Shown one piece after another: positions 15,996 to 24,084 of a DNA stretch of 43,299 nt. Source of the stretch: an uncultured Lachnospiraceae bacterium. Its GTDB lineage: Bacteria > Bacillota > Clostridia > Lachnospirales > Lachnospiraceae. The stretch is taken from positions 1 to 43,299 of the forward strand of contig CAJTXP010000037.1 in the NCBI GenBank assembly GCA_910583615.1, in the 5' to 3' direction. The notes beneath the pieces are model-generated. The model was given only the letters and a program-made list of their open reading frames with translations, ran no database searches and was not told the DNA's origin. The position numbers and the translations under genes were made by a program. Numbering within the stretch: position 1 is the stretch's first letter; every line of letters starts with the position of its first letter.

Positions 15996-17033
15996 ATGAA
16001 TCCGTTTATTCTGAAAACCGAAAGACCAGCCGGCATAACCGGCGTTTCCAATTATTTTCTGGACTATTATATGCCAAAAGCCAATGGAGAATATGTAAAA
16101 GTCTATCTTTATCTTCTTCGTGCCCTTCATCAGCCCAAAAGGGAGCTGTCCGTTACGATGCTTGCCGATGCGCTGGAATACACGGAGAGCGACATTCTGC
16201 GCGCCCTGAAATACTGGGAAAAGCAGAAACTTCTCCGGCTGGAATGCAGCGATGCCAACGAACTTAAGGGAATCTACCTGCTGGAAATCCCTCTCCCCGA
16301 TTATGATACGGAACCGCTGATTCTGCAGCAGACGGAAAATGTTTCCGTAAGCCCTTCGGTTCCGGCAAAAAAGTCTTACAGTAAAAATGAACTGTCGCAC
16401 TTTTCCAGCCAGTCCGAATGCAGGCAGCTTCTGTTTGTTTGTGAACAGTATCTGAAAAAGACCCTGTCTCCGTCCGAGATCGAAACGCTTCTCTATTTTT
16501 ATGATCAGCTGCATTTTTCTGCAGACCTGATCGAATATCTTGTGGAATACTGTGTCTGCAAGGGAAGCAGAAGCATCCACTATATCGAAACGGTTGCCCT
16601 CGCATGGGCAGAAGCCGGCATCAGCACCGTTGCGCAGGCCAAGGAACGGACAACCACCTATACCCGCGGCTGTTTTGCCATCATGAAAGCCTTTGGCATT
16701 AATGACCGGAATCCGGTGGAACCAGAACTGAAATACATGGAAAAATGGCTGCATGATTACGATTTTACACTGGAACTCATTCTGGAGGCATGCCGGCGTA
16801 CTATGGAACGCCTCCATAAGCCAAGCTTTGAATATGCAGACCGTATCCTGAAAAAATGGACGGAGCAGAAAGTACATAATCTGGAAGACGTCAAAACCCT
16901 GGATCAGACGCACCGGAAGCAGAGCCGGCAGCCAAAGCCGGCGCCGACGGTTCGGCCCACCGGCTTTTCCAACTTCGAACAACGTGATTATGACTTTGAT
17001 GAACTGGAGAAAAAGCTCCTTCAAAACCAGTAG
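15996..17033 (+). CDS. DnaD-domain replication initiation protein
   Basis: 345 residues. The N-terminal part (about 1-95) has the winged-helix layout of DnaD/DnaB-type primosome proteins: GEYVKVYLYLLRALHQP, then VTMLADALEYTESDILRALKYWEKQKLL. The C-terminal DnaD domain (about 135-295) includes LSPSEIETLLYFYDQLHFSADLIEYLVEYC and GINDRNPVEPELKYMEKW. A basic tail follows. Such proteins remodel origin DNA and help load the replicative helicase. The ATG is preferred, with GGAAG 7-8 nt upstream; the in-frame GTG two codons earlier is too close to it. It is 20 nt before the DnaC-like gene. Confidence 0.88.
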   Translation: MNPFILKTERPAGITGVSNYFLDYYMPKANGEYVKVYLYLLRALHQPKRELSVTMLADALEYTESDILRALKYWEKQKLLRLECSDANELKGIYLLEIPLPDYDTEPLILQQTENVSVSPSVPAKKSYSKNELSHFSSQSECRQLLFVCEQYLKKTLSPSEIETLLYFYDQLHFSADLIEYLVEYCVCKGSRSIHYIETVALAWAEAGISTVAQAKERTTTYTRGCFAIMKAFGINDRNPVEPELKYMEKWLHDYDFTLELILEACRRTMERLHKPSFEYADRILKKWTEQKVHNLEDVKTLDQTHRKQSRQPKPAPTVRPTGFSNFEQRDYDFDELEKKLLQNQ

Positions 17034-17053
17034 ACGAACAGCAGGAGGATGCC

Positions 17054-18040
17054 ATGCCGCTGACGAATAAACAATACGACGCCATTATGCGCGGTTATGA
17101 CCGAAGACAATACCGGAATTATCGGGAGCAGCGTGCCCGGACAGAGGAAATCTATGAAAAAATTCCCCGGATCCGCGAAATCGACGAAGCGGTATCCGCC
17201 AGCAGTCTTTCGCATGCAGAACAGATTTTCTCGCTGCAGGAGAGAGCCTCTTACCAGAACCGCGCTTTCGTGCTGAAAGATCTGAAGGAAAGGCTCTCTG
17301 CCCTCCGGGAGGAAAAGGAAACCCTTCTGGTACAGGCCGGTTACTCTTCCGATTATCTGGACATGCACTATACCTGTCCGGACTGTCAGGATACCGGTTA
17401 TATCGGCCGAAAAAAATGCCGCTGTTTTCAGAGGGAGGAGATCCGGCTTCTGTACTCCTCGTCCAGACTGGAAACTGTCCTGTCAGAGGAAAACTTCTCC
17501 ACGCTTTCTTTTGATGTCTATGATGAAGAACAGAAGGCCGTCATGCCAGCCATCATCCGGCTTTGCAGGGATTTTGTGGATTCTTTCGCCGAGGCGCATA
17601 AAAGTCTCCACTTTTACGGACCGGTAGGAACCGGAAAGACTTTTTTATCCAACTGCATTGCCAAAGAGCTTCTGAACCGGGGATATTCCGTCATCTATTT
17701 TACCGCTTTCCAGCTCTTTGAACTGTTTTCTTCTCCGGGAAGTACAGACACTGAGATACGGACGCAGAACCATGAAGCGCTTCTGGAAAGCGACCTTCTG
17801 ATCCTGGATGATATCGGCACGGAACTGGCCAACACCTTTACGGTTTCCCGGTTGTTTCAGATTCTGAATGAGCGCGCGCTCCGGAGAAAATCCACGATTC
17901 TTTCGACCAACCTGTCCCTGAAGGATTTTCGGGACATCTACAGCGAACGGATCTTCTCCCGGATCACCAGTTCCTATACGCCTGTAAAGTTCTGCGGAAG
18001 CGATATCCGGATCCGCAAAAAAATTTCCCGTTCCGTCTAA
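17054..18040 (+). CDS. DnaC/DnaI-like helicase loader ATPase
   Basis: 328 residues. The N-terminal helical region (1-100) is followed by a zinc-binding cluster CPDCQDTGYIGRKKCRC near 107. The C-terminal AAA+ domain has Walker A GPVGTGKTF near 190, Walker B LLILDDIGTE near 249, sensor region STILSTNLS and the arginine-finger segment YSERIFSRI. The architecture matches the DnaI/DnaC loaders that deliver the replicative helicase at the origin. The ribosome binding site is AGGAGG before ATGCCATG, with the second ATG used. It follows the DnaD-like gene by 20 nt, so the pair is probably one operon under the DnaA-box region. Confidence 0.9.
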   Translation: MPLTNKQYDAIMRGYDRRQYRNYREQRARTEEIYEKIPRIREIDEAVSASSLSHAEQIFSLQERASYQNRAFVLKDLKERLSALREEKETLLVQAGYSSDYLDMHYTCPDCQDTGYIGRKKCRCFQREEIRLLYSSSRLETVLSEENFSTLSFDVYDEEQKAVMPAIIRLCRDFVDSFAEAHKSLHFYGPVGTGKTFLSNCIAKELLNRGYSVIYFTAFQLFELFSSPGSTDTEIRTQNHEALLESDLLILDDIGTELANTFTVSRLFQILNERALRRKSTILSTNLSLKDFRDIYSERIFSRITSSYTPVKFCGSDIRIRKKISRSV

Positions 18041-18046
18041 AATCCC

Positions 18047-18076
18047 TTGACGGTAGCAGATGGGAAATGTTATAAA
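18047..18076 (+). promoter_or_regulatory. Promoter of prs-like operon
   Basis: TTGACG (18047-18052), 18-nt spacer ending in TGT, TATAAA (18071-18076). The extended -10 and near-consensus -35 make this strong. A possible hairpin (TTCCCG...GGGAA) overlaps it and may end the upstream transcript. Confidence 0.7.
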
Positions 18077-18126
18077 GATTTTAACGGTTAATCATTTACC
18101 CTTTACATATTTCTGGAGGATCGATC

Positions 18127-19311
18127 ATGAATATACAACGCAGCGAACGTGTTCTCGAAACTATCCCTGTAGGTTCCCTGGGCATCATTCCGCTTCCAAG
18201 CTGCAGAGAGCTTGGACAGAAGGTGGACGACTATCTGGTGCAGTGGCGTCGGGAAAGCGCCAATGAGCACAAGAATACCATTGCCTTTCAGGGTTACGAG
18301 CAGGACTCCTACATTATCGGCGCACAGGTGCCAAGATTCGGATCCGGAGAAGCCAAGGGCATTGTCCAGGAATCCGTACGCGGACGCGACCTGTATCTCA
18401 TGGTCGATGTATGCAACTACAGCCTGACCTATTCGCTCTGCGGAAAGACGAATCACATGTCCCCGGACGACCACTATCAGGATCTGAAGCGCATTATCGC
18501 CGCCTGCGCAGGCAAGGCAAGAAGAATCACGGTCATCATGCCTTTTCTCTATGAAAGCCGCCAGCACAAGCGTTCTGCCAGAGAATCCCTGGACTGTGCA
18601 CTGGCGCTCAAGGAACTGGTACGCATGGGCGTGGACAATATCCTGACCTTTGATGCCCATGATCCGCGTGTGCAGAACGCCATCCCTCTTCATGGTTTTG
18701 AAACCGTACAGCCATCCTATCAGTTTATCAAGGCGCTGCTCGGCAATGTCTCCGATCTTCAGGTAGACAGTGACCATCTCATGGTTGTAAGCCCTGATGA
18801 GGGCGGTATGAGCCGTGCGATCTACATCGCCAATATCCTCGGGGTGGACATGGGCATGTTCTACAAACGCAGGGATTATACAAAAGTGATTAATGGCAGC
18901 AATCCCATCGTGGCGCATGAATTTCTGGGAAGCAATGTAGAAGGAAAAGACATTATTGTCATTGATGACATGATCTCCTCCGGAGAAAGCATGATCGATG
19001 TAGCCGGCAAGCTGAAGGAACTGCGCGCAGGCCGCATCTTCCTGTATTCCACGTTCGGTCTTTTTACCAACGGCATGGAAAAATTCGACAAAGCCTACGA
19101 GGAAGGTCTTTTCTACCGGCTTCTGACCACCAACCTGGTCTATCAGACACCGGAACTTCTGAAACGGCCGTATTACATCTCCTGCGAGATGAGTAAATAC
19201 ATTGCCCTGCTGATCGACACCCTGAACCATGATGCCTCCATCAGCGATCTTCTGGATCCTTATGACCGCATCCACCGGCTCCTGAAAAAATATAACGACG
19301 GACTGCTTTAA
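18127..19311 (+). CDS. prs: Ribose-phosphate pyrophosphokinase (divergent, long form)
   Basis: 394 residues against about 315 for classical bacterial Prs. The type I phosphoribosyltransferase fold is clear: ESVRGRDLYLMVDV, MPFLYESRQHKRSARESL, NILTFDAHDPRVQNAIP, VSPDEGGMSRA, and the PRPP loop VIDDMISSGESM near 277 (canonical form VxDDMIDTAGT). The flexible catalytic loop region is FYKRRDYTKVING. It makes PRPP from ribose-5-phosphate and ATP for nucleotides, His, Trp and NAD. The ribosome binding site is CTGGAGGATCG. A second, classical Prs may exist elsewhere. The next gene begins 30 nt downstream, suggesting an operon with the ATP-grasp enzyme and esterase. Confidence 0.88.
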   Translation: MNIQRSERVLETIPVGSLGIIPLPSCRELGQKVDDYLVQWRRESANEHKNTIAFQGYEQDSYIIGAQVPRFGSGEAKGIVQESVRGRDLYLMVDVCNYSLTYSLCGKTNHMSPDDHYQDLKRIIAACAGKARRITVIMPFLYESRQHKRSARESLDCALALKELVRMGVDNILTFDAHDPRVQNAIPLHGFETVQPSYQFIKALLGNVSDLQVDSDHLMVVSPDEGGMSRAIYIANILGVDMGMFYKRRDYTKVINGSNPIVAHEFLGSNVEGKDIIVIDDMISSGESMIDVAGKLKELRAGRIFLYSTFGLFTNGMEKFDKAYEEGLFYRLLTTNLVYQTPELLKRPYYISCEMSKYIALLIDTLNHDASISDLLDPYDRIHRLLKKYNDGLL

Positions 19312-19341
19312 GGTCCGCACAAACGAGGAATAACAGAATAT

Positions 19342-20580
19342 ATGAAAAATTTTATCTTTATCTCGCCCGCATTTCCGGACAACTACGAAAATTTCTGCAC
19401 TGCGCTGAAAGCAGACGGCGTTAACGTACTGGGAATCGGAGATACTCCTTATGATTCCCTTTCTCCCAGGCTTCGAGGCGCTCTGACGGAATATTACCGC
19501 GTGGAAGACATGGAAAACTATGACGCCATGTTCCGCGCCGTCGCCTTTCTCTCCTTCCGTCATGGGAAGATTGACTGGCTGGAAAGCAATAACGAATACT
19601 GGCTCATGCAGGATGCACAGCTTCGGGAAGATTTTCATATCACGACCGGACTGATGCCAAAAGACATGACGCTGATCAAATACAAGTCAAAGATGAAAGA
19701 AGGGTACAAAAAAGCCGGCATCCCCTGTGCACGCCATCATATGGTCAGTGATTTGAAAAGCGCCAGCGCCTTTATCCGCCAGGTCGGTTATCCGGTCATC
19801 GTAAAACCGGACTCCGGCGTCGGCGCATCGGATACCTGGCGAATCCGGAATGAACAGGATCTGAAAAGCTTTTTCTGCAATGTTCCATCCATCCCGTATA
19901 TTATGGAAGAATTCGTGCCTGGAGAGATCTGTTCTTACGACGCCATTGTAAACAGCAAAGGAAATGTCCTGTTTGAAACCGGTAATATCTCCCCTATCTC
20001 GATCATGGACTGCGTCAACGAACATGAGCCTATTCATTTTTATATCGTGGACCGTCTGGCGGAAGATCTGAAGGAGTGCGGACGCGCCTGCCTGAAGGCC
20101 TTCCGCGTACGCAGTCGTTTTGTCCATCTGGAATTCTTCCGTCTGACAGAGGACCATGAATATCTGGGCAAAAAAGGGCAGATCGTCGGCCTGGAGGTCA
20201 ATATGCGCCCTTCCGGAGGCCCTACCCCGGACATGATCAACTTTGCCTACAGCACCAACTGCTACCAGCACTATGCGGATATGATGGTCTACGACCGTCT
20301 TCGTCACAGGAGCAGATCCACCCCCTGTTTCTGTGCATTTGTAGGACGCTGGCGGGAAGTTTCCTACGCCCACTCCCATACGGATATCATCCGGACCTTT
20401 AAAGAGAAGCTGAAAACCGCAGAAGAGCTTCCTGAGGTCCTTGCGCATGGCATGGGTAATTTTATCTATCTGGCAAAGCTGGAGAGCCGGGAGGAGATGG
20501 AGGAGTTTTTCCGGTATACGCTGGAGACAGCGTCCCAGGCTGAAGACGATGCCGTTTTGCAGGATACGTTGACAAATTAA
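19342..20580 (+). CDS. ATP-grasp ligase, substrate unknown
   Basis: 412 residues. It has the three-part ATP-grasp layout: N-terminal Rossmann-like region FIFISPAFPDNYENFC, a central ATP-binding lobe with GYPVIVKPDSGVGASDTW near 148-165 and YIMEEFVPGEICSYDAIV, and a metal/ATP-binding end LEVNMRPSGGPTPDM near 285-300. Such enzymes activate a carboxylate as acyl-phosphate and join it to an amine or thiol; the substrate cannot be read from sequence. It lies 30 nt after prs and 65 nt before an esterase, so a common pathway is plausible. The ribosome binding site GAGGAA is about 12 nt upstream, slightly far. Confidence 0.8.
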   Translation: MKNFIFISPAFPDNYENFCTALKADGVNVLGIGDTPYDSLSPRLRGALTEYYRVEDMENYDAMFRAVAFLSFRHGKIDWLESNNEYWLMQDAQLREDFHITTGLMPKDMTLIKYKSKMKEGYKKAGIPCARHHMVSDLKSASAFIRQVGYPVIVKPDSGVGASDTWRIRNEQDLKSFFCNVPSIPYIMEEFVPGEICSYDAIVNSKGNVLFETGNISPISIMDCVNEHEPIHFYIVDRLAEDLKECGRACLKAFRVRSRFVHLEFFRLTEDHEYLGKKGQIVGLEVNMRPSGGPTPDMINFAYSTNCYQHYADMMVYDRLRHRSRSTPCFCAFVGRWREVSYAHSHTDIIRTFKEKLKTAEELPEVLAHGMGNFIYLAKLESREEMEEFFRYTLETASQAEDDAVLQDTLTN

Positions 20581-20645
20581 ACCGCCTGCGCATACCGCAT
20601 CAGATGCGGCTGAAAATACATAAAAGAAAAGGACAGGAATAATTT

Positions 20646-21380
20646 ATGCAGATACAGGAAATGAACTGGTACAGTGAACGGCTTTCCCGCAATATGCCGT
20701 TGAAGGTCTATGGCCATGCGGGAAAGCCCTGTCTGGTAATCCCGTCTCAGAACGGGAAACATAATGATTTTGAAGGATTTGGCATGGTGGGCGCCTGTTC
20801 CCCATGGATTGACGCCGGAAAGCTCCGGCTTTTCTGTGTCGACACCATTGATTCCGAGACCTGGTCCTGCGACTGGAAAAATCCGCGCGAACGGGTAGAA
20901 CTTCACGAGCAGTGGATCCAGTACCTGATGCAGGAGGTATACCCCCTGATGGAACAGTACGGAGGCGGAATCCGCTCCATGACCATGGGATGCAGCATGG
21001 GAGCCTTTCACGCCGGAAACCTGTTCTTCCGCTTCCCGGACCGTTTTGACGCCACGATCTGTATGAGCGGCGTCTACGATGCCGCAAATATTCTGGGCGG
21101 CTATATGGATGATCTGGTATACCTGAATTCTCCGTACCACTGCCTGCAGAACATGCCTTCCGATCACTGGTATATGAACCTCTATGGCCAGAGCCATATC
21201 TTCATCTGTGTGGGCCAGGGGGCCTGGGAAGACGAGCTTCTGTCGGATACCAGAAAACTGGACGGCGTACTGAAAGCAAGAAATATCCCTGCATTTGTAG
21301 ATTACTGGGGATATGACGTCAATCATGACTGGAACTGGTGGAGAAAACAGGCCGCCTATTTTCTCGGAAAGATCATGTAG
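20646..21380 (+). CDS. Alpha/beta-hydrolase esterase (esterase D-like)
   Basis: 244 residues. The alpha/beta-hydrolase nucleophile elbow GCSMGAFHA is near 114-122 (Ser about 117). SIS-like GVYDAANILGG follows, and DVNHDWNWW near 222-230 supplies the catalytic His. No signal peptide, so it is cytoplasmic. The family removes acyl groups from small esters or thioesters. The preceding gene is an ATP-grasp ligase, a pairing that could make and break the same acyl bond; the substrate is unknown. The upstream 65 bp contains a small hairpin CCGCATC-AG-ATGCGG and the ribosome binding site GGACAGGAAT. The 3' end overlaps the convergent DUF1883-like gene by 8 bp. Confidence 0.82.
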   Translation: MQIQEMNWYSERLSRNMPLKVYGHAGKPCLVIPSQNGKHNDFEGFGMVGACSPWIDAGKLRLFCVDTIDSETWSCDWKNPRERVELHEQWIQYLMQEVYPLMEQYGGGIRSMTMGCSMGAFHAGNLFFRFPDRFDATICMSGVYDAANILGGYMDDLVYLNSPYHCLQNMPSDHWYMNLYGQSHIFICVGQGAWEDELLSDTRKLDGVLKARNIPAFVDYWGYDVNHDWNWWRKQAAYFLGKIM

Positions 21381-21636
21381 TGTAAAACCGATACTGATAC
21401 TGTCCGTTCCCCCGCACGATCAGATACCAGCGGCCATAGCCAAAGATACTGAGCCGTACGGGGGTATGTGTATAATGTCCTCCGTGATACCGGAATGCAC
21501 AGCCCGCCTGGAACTTCCTGAAATTCCGTTCGTCCACCAGATACACATCCGAAGCACATTGAAGCCATACTTCTACTGAAAGCCTGCCCGTGCTGTATGC
21601 ATACGGAAATTCGATCAAAGCAGGGCCTTTTCCCAT
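21373..21636 (-). CDS. Small DUF1883-like protein
   Basis: 87 residues as given from ATG. VYLVDERNFRKFQAG, FRYHGGHYTHTPVRLSIFGY and RWYLIVRG match the pattern of DUF1883 proteins (short beta-rich domain with a YGGHxxxSPVR-like core); the family has no firm function. The start is uncertain. The ATG overlaps the ArsC-like gene by 22 nt, while a TTG at 21618 overlaps its stop as TTGA with AAGG 6 nt upstream and gives a length closer to the domain. Either way it is coupled to the ArsC/Spx-like gene. It is convergent with, and overlaps, the esterase. Confidence 0.7.
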   Translation of the reverse strand: MGKGPALIEFPYAYSTGRLSVEVWLQCASDVYLVDERNFRKFQAGCAFRYHGGHYTHTPVRLSIFGYGRWYLIVRGNGQYQYRFYTT

Positions 21637-21971
21637 TCTGCTTCTTTAAAGCCGACCAACACCGTATCGCCTTTTATAATCAGCGGGCGTTTTACAAGCA
21701 TTCCGTCTCCGGACAGAAGCGCAATCTGTTCTTCCTCGCTCATATCCGGAAGCCTGTCTTTGAGCTGCATGGATTTATACAAAAGCCCGCTTGTGTTAAA
21801 AAAACGCTTCAACGGCATCCCGCTTTTTTCATACCAGGTTTTCAGCTCTTTTTCCGTGGGATTTTTCTCTTTGATATCCCGATCCTCAAAATCCACCTTA
21901 TGCTCTTCCAGCCACTTTTTTGCCTTTTTACAGGTGGTGCATTTGGGATACTCCAAAAACAATACCTTCAT
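21615..21971 (-). CDS. ArsC/Spx-family thioredoxin-fold protein
   Basis: 118 residues, one thioredoxin-like ArsC/Spx domain. The redox motif is CTTC (C11 and C14), followed by KKAKKWLEEH. The conserved NTSG near 59-62 and LVKRPLII near 92-99 are family marks. It could be an arsenate-reductase-like enzyme or a Spx-type regulator that binds RNA polymerase; the lack of ars genes and the CxxC motif leave this open. The ribosome binding site is GAGAGGAGAAG. It is divergent from the cyclophilin gene, about 90 bp away, and overlaps the DUF1883-like gene downstream. Confidence 0.88.
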   Translation of the reverse strand: MKVLFLEYPKCTTCKKAKKWLEEHKVDFEDRDIKEKNPTEKELKTWYEKSGMPLKRFFNTSGLLYKSMQLKDRLPDMSEEEQIALLSGDGMLVKRPLIIKGDTVLVGFKEAEWEKALL

Positions 21972-22001
21972 GTTTCTTCTCCTCTCTGTATGAAATATCA
22001 G

Positions 22002-22030
22002 TTGACATTTTCATCTCATGCTCCTACAAT
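22002..22030 (+). promoter_or_regulatory. Promoter of cyclophilin gene
   Basis: Perfect -35 TTGACA (22002-22007), 17-nt spacer, TACAAT (22025-22030), 31 nt before the ATG and with AGGAGG in between. Likely strong and constitutive. Confidence 0.85.
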
Positions 22031-22060
22031 AAGCAAAGAATCTTTTTAGGAGGTATGATT

Positions 22061-22747
22061 ATGAAAAAATTAACAGTACTTGTTCTGTGCATGAGTCTTC
22101 TGTCCATGGCCGCCGTGGGCTGCGGTTCCGGTGAAAAGATTGACGCGCCGGCTGATACTCCGGAAGCCGAAGCTCCTGCTGAAAGTACAGAAGACGCAGC
22201 CGCTCAGGAAGACGCAGCTCCTGAAGACGGCAGCAGCGAAGACCTGCTGACGGGACTTCATCATGTGGAAATCGAGGTTGCCGATTATGGTACCATCTCT
22301 CTGGAACTGGATGCGGATACCGCTCCCATCTCTGTTACCAATTTTGTAAATCTCGCCAATGAAGGTTTTTACGACGGGCTGACCTTTCACCGCATCATCA
22401 GCGGCTTCATGGTCCAGGGCGGAGATCCTCTGGGCAACGGGACCGGAGGATCCGATACCACGATCAAGGGAGAGTTCTCCAGCAACGGCATCGAGAATGA
22501 CATCTCTCATGTCCGCGGCGTGATTTCCATGGCAAGGTCCATGGATCCTGACAGTGCATCCTCCCAGTTTTTCATTGTACACGAAGACAGCACGTTTCTG
22601 GACGGCGAGTACGCCGCTTTCGGACATGTGACCGAAGGAATTGAAATCGTGGACCAGCTCTGTAAGGATACGCCTGTACAGGATGATAACGGAACCGTTG
22701 CGGCTGATGACCAGCCATCCATCACGTCAGTAAAAGTGATCGATTAA
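22061..22747 (+). CDS. Cyclophilin-type peptidyl-prolyl isomerase lipoprotein
   Basis: 228 residues. The lipoprotein signal LLSMAAVGC has its lipidated Cys at 21. An Ala/Glu/Asp-rich linker (25-65) leads into a cyclophilin domain: TAPISVTNFVNLANEGFYDG, FHRIISGFMVQGGDP with the catalytic Arg, SASSQFFIVHED and AAFGHVTEGIEIVD. It isomerises prolyl bonds outside the membrane and adds a third exported foldase to the two PrsA proteins in the window. The start is chosen with AGGAGG 7 nt upstream; a longer frame crosses the promoter. The 3' end overlaps the convergent symporter gene by 4 bp. Confidence 0.94.
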   Translation: MKKLTVLVLCMSLLSMAAVGCGSGEKIDAPADTPEAEAPAESTEDAAAQEDAAPEDGSSEDLLTGLHHVEIEVADYGTISLELDADTAPISVTNFVNLANEGFYDGLTFHRIISGFMVQGGDPLGNGTGGSDTTIKGEFSSNGIENDISHVRGVISMARSMDPDSASSQFFIVHEDSTFLDGEYAAFGHVTEGIEIVDQLCKDTPVQDDNGTVAADDQPSITSVKVID

Positions 22748-23943
22748 ATATATGATTCCGGTTTTCCGATCTGATGTTTCTCGGCATATCCGGTCAGCAT
22801 CAGAGTCAGTGCGCCGTCGCCGGTTACATTGCAGGCCGTTCCAAAACTGTCCTGCAGCGCAAAGATCGTAAGCATCAGAGCTGTGCCGGTATCATTAAAC
22901 AGGAGAATACCGGTAATCAGTCCCAGAGATGCCATGACGGTTCCGCCCGGGACACCGGGCGCTCCGATGGCAAAGATACCCAGCAGCAGGCAGAAGAGAA
23001 CCATCGTTCCGGCAGACGGTATGCTGCCATAGAGAATCTGTGATACTGTCATGACGAAGAACACTTCCGTCAGCACGGAGCCGCACAGATGGATGTTGGC
23101 GAAAAGCGGTATTCCAAAGCTCACCATATCCTCACGAAGCACCGCGGATTTCCGTGCGCACCGCAGAGCAACTGCAAGCGTCGCTGCTGACGACATGGTT
23201 CCGACCGCAGTAATATATGCCGGTCCGTAATGCTTCACGACCTCGATCGGATTCCTGCCGGAATAGATGCCTGCCAGAAAATACAGGAGCGTCATCCAGA
23301 TGTAGTGTCCGATCATTACGATGACGATGACTTTTAAAAACACTGGAAGCTGCCGGGTGATCGTGCCTTCATAGGCCAGCCCGCAGAATGTGCAGGCAAT
23401 AAACACCGGCAGGACCGGAATTATGATCTTCGTTACGATCTGAAGCACGATCTGCTGGAATTCTTCCAGAATCTTTGCAGTCTGATCCGCCTTTGTCCAG
23501 GTGACCCCAAGACCGATCAAAATCGAAAATACCAGCGCGCTCATGACGCTCATGATCTGCGGGATCTCCAGCTGGAAGATCACTTCCGGAAGTTCCTTCA
23601 GGCTCTCCACGGAGGATACAATCGACAGATGCGGGATCAGTCCGTATCCCGCAGCCATGGCAAAAAACGCCGCCCCCACAGAGGAGACGTAGGCGATCAG
23701 AAGCGCCACTCCAAGCATCCGGGAAGCGTTCTTCCCCAGCCGTGTGATGGAAGGCGCAATAAAACCGATCACGATCAGCGGAACACAGAAAGTGATAACC
23801 TGACCGATCACCTGCTTCAGGGTTACAACAAGGTTCATGAATGTGTCAAGATAACTCACTTCACCTGCCGCCAGACCTGCCAGGATGCCGATGACCACAC
23901 CCGCCAGCAGGCGAAACGGAAGGCTTTCCAGGATTTTCTTCAT
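22744..23943 (-). CDS. Dicarboxylate/amino-acid:cation symporter (DAACS family)
   Basis: 399-residue inner-membrane transporter of the DAACS (glutamate/aspartate/serine-threonine) family. There are about eight hydrophobic segments. The two re-entrant hairpin regions are recognisable: the serine-rich TMSSAATLAVALRCA near 250-265, and GAPGVPGGTVMASLG near 328-342. NVTGDGALTLMLTG near 375-388 corresponds to the substrate/sodium-binding helix. It imports dicarboxylates or amino acids with Na+ or H+; the exact substrate is not readable. GGGAG precedes the ATG. It has its own promoter and lies between the metK terminator and the convergent cyclophilin gene. Confidence 0.93.
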   Translation of the reverse strand: MKKILESLPFRLLAGVVIGILAGLAAGEVSYLDTFMNLVVTLKQVIGQVITFCVPLIVIGFIAPSITRLGKNASRMLGVALLIAYVSSVGAAFFAMAAGYGLIPHLSIVSSVESLKELPEVIFQLEIPQIMSVMSALVFSILIGLGVTWTKADQTAKILEEFQQIVLQIVTKIIIPVLPVFIACTFCGLAYEGTITRQLPVFLKVIVIVMIGHYIWMTLLYFLAGIYSGRNPIEVVKHYGPAYITAVGTMSSAATLAVALRCARKSAVLREDMVSFGIPLFANIHLCGSVLTEVFFVMTVSQILYGSIPSAGTMVLFCLLLGIFAIGAPGVPGGTVMASLGLITGILLFNDTGTALMLTIFALQDSFGTACNVTGDGALTLMLTGYAEKHQIGKPESYI

Positions 23944-24000
23944 GATATTTTTCTCCCTTTTTCAAATTTCCTGTTGATTCCCGCAATGAGAACCTACTAT

Positions 24001-24029
24001 AGTATAGTCCATTTCAGCAAATCTGACAA
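24001..24029 (-). promoter_or_regulatory. Promoter of the DAACS symporter
   Basis: Minus-strand TTGTCA (24024-24029), 17-nt spacer, TATACT (24001-24006), about 58 nt before the start codon. It lies directly after the metK terminator. Confidence 0.75.
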
Positions 24030-24045
24030 TAAAAAGGGCAGTTTA

Positions 24046-24075
24046 AAAGCTGTTAAGCCACAGCTCAACAGCTTT
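24046..24075 (-). terminator. Terminator of metK
   Basis: Minus-strand stem AAAGCTGTT-G-AGC / GCT-T-AACAGCTTT with a TGTG loop, followed 8 nt later by CCCTTTTTATT. It lies 10 nt past the metK stop. Confidence 0.75.
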
Positions 24076-24084
24076 CTCATACAG

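Noticed and set aside
15773..16267. 164-residue frame over copy 2 and the dnaD start
   Set aside because: No ribosome binding site; it runs out of the repeat into the wrong frame of the DnaD-like gene.
15930..17024. 364-residue open frame antisense to the DnaD-like gene
   Set aside because: Shadow frame: the sense strand encodes recognisable DnaD domains; the antisense product is Phe/Ile-rich without motifs.
18103..19638. 511-residue open frame antisense to prs
   Set aside because: It has no family resemblance and no ribosome binding site, and it mirrors a clearly conserved gene on the other strand.
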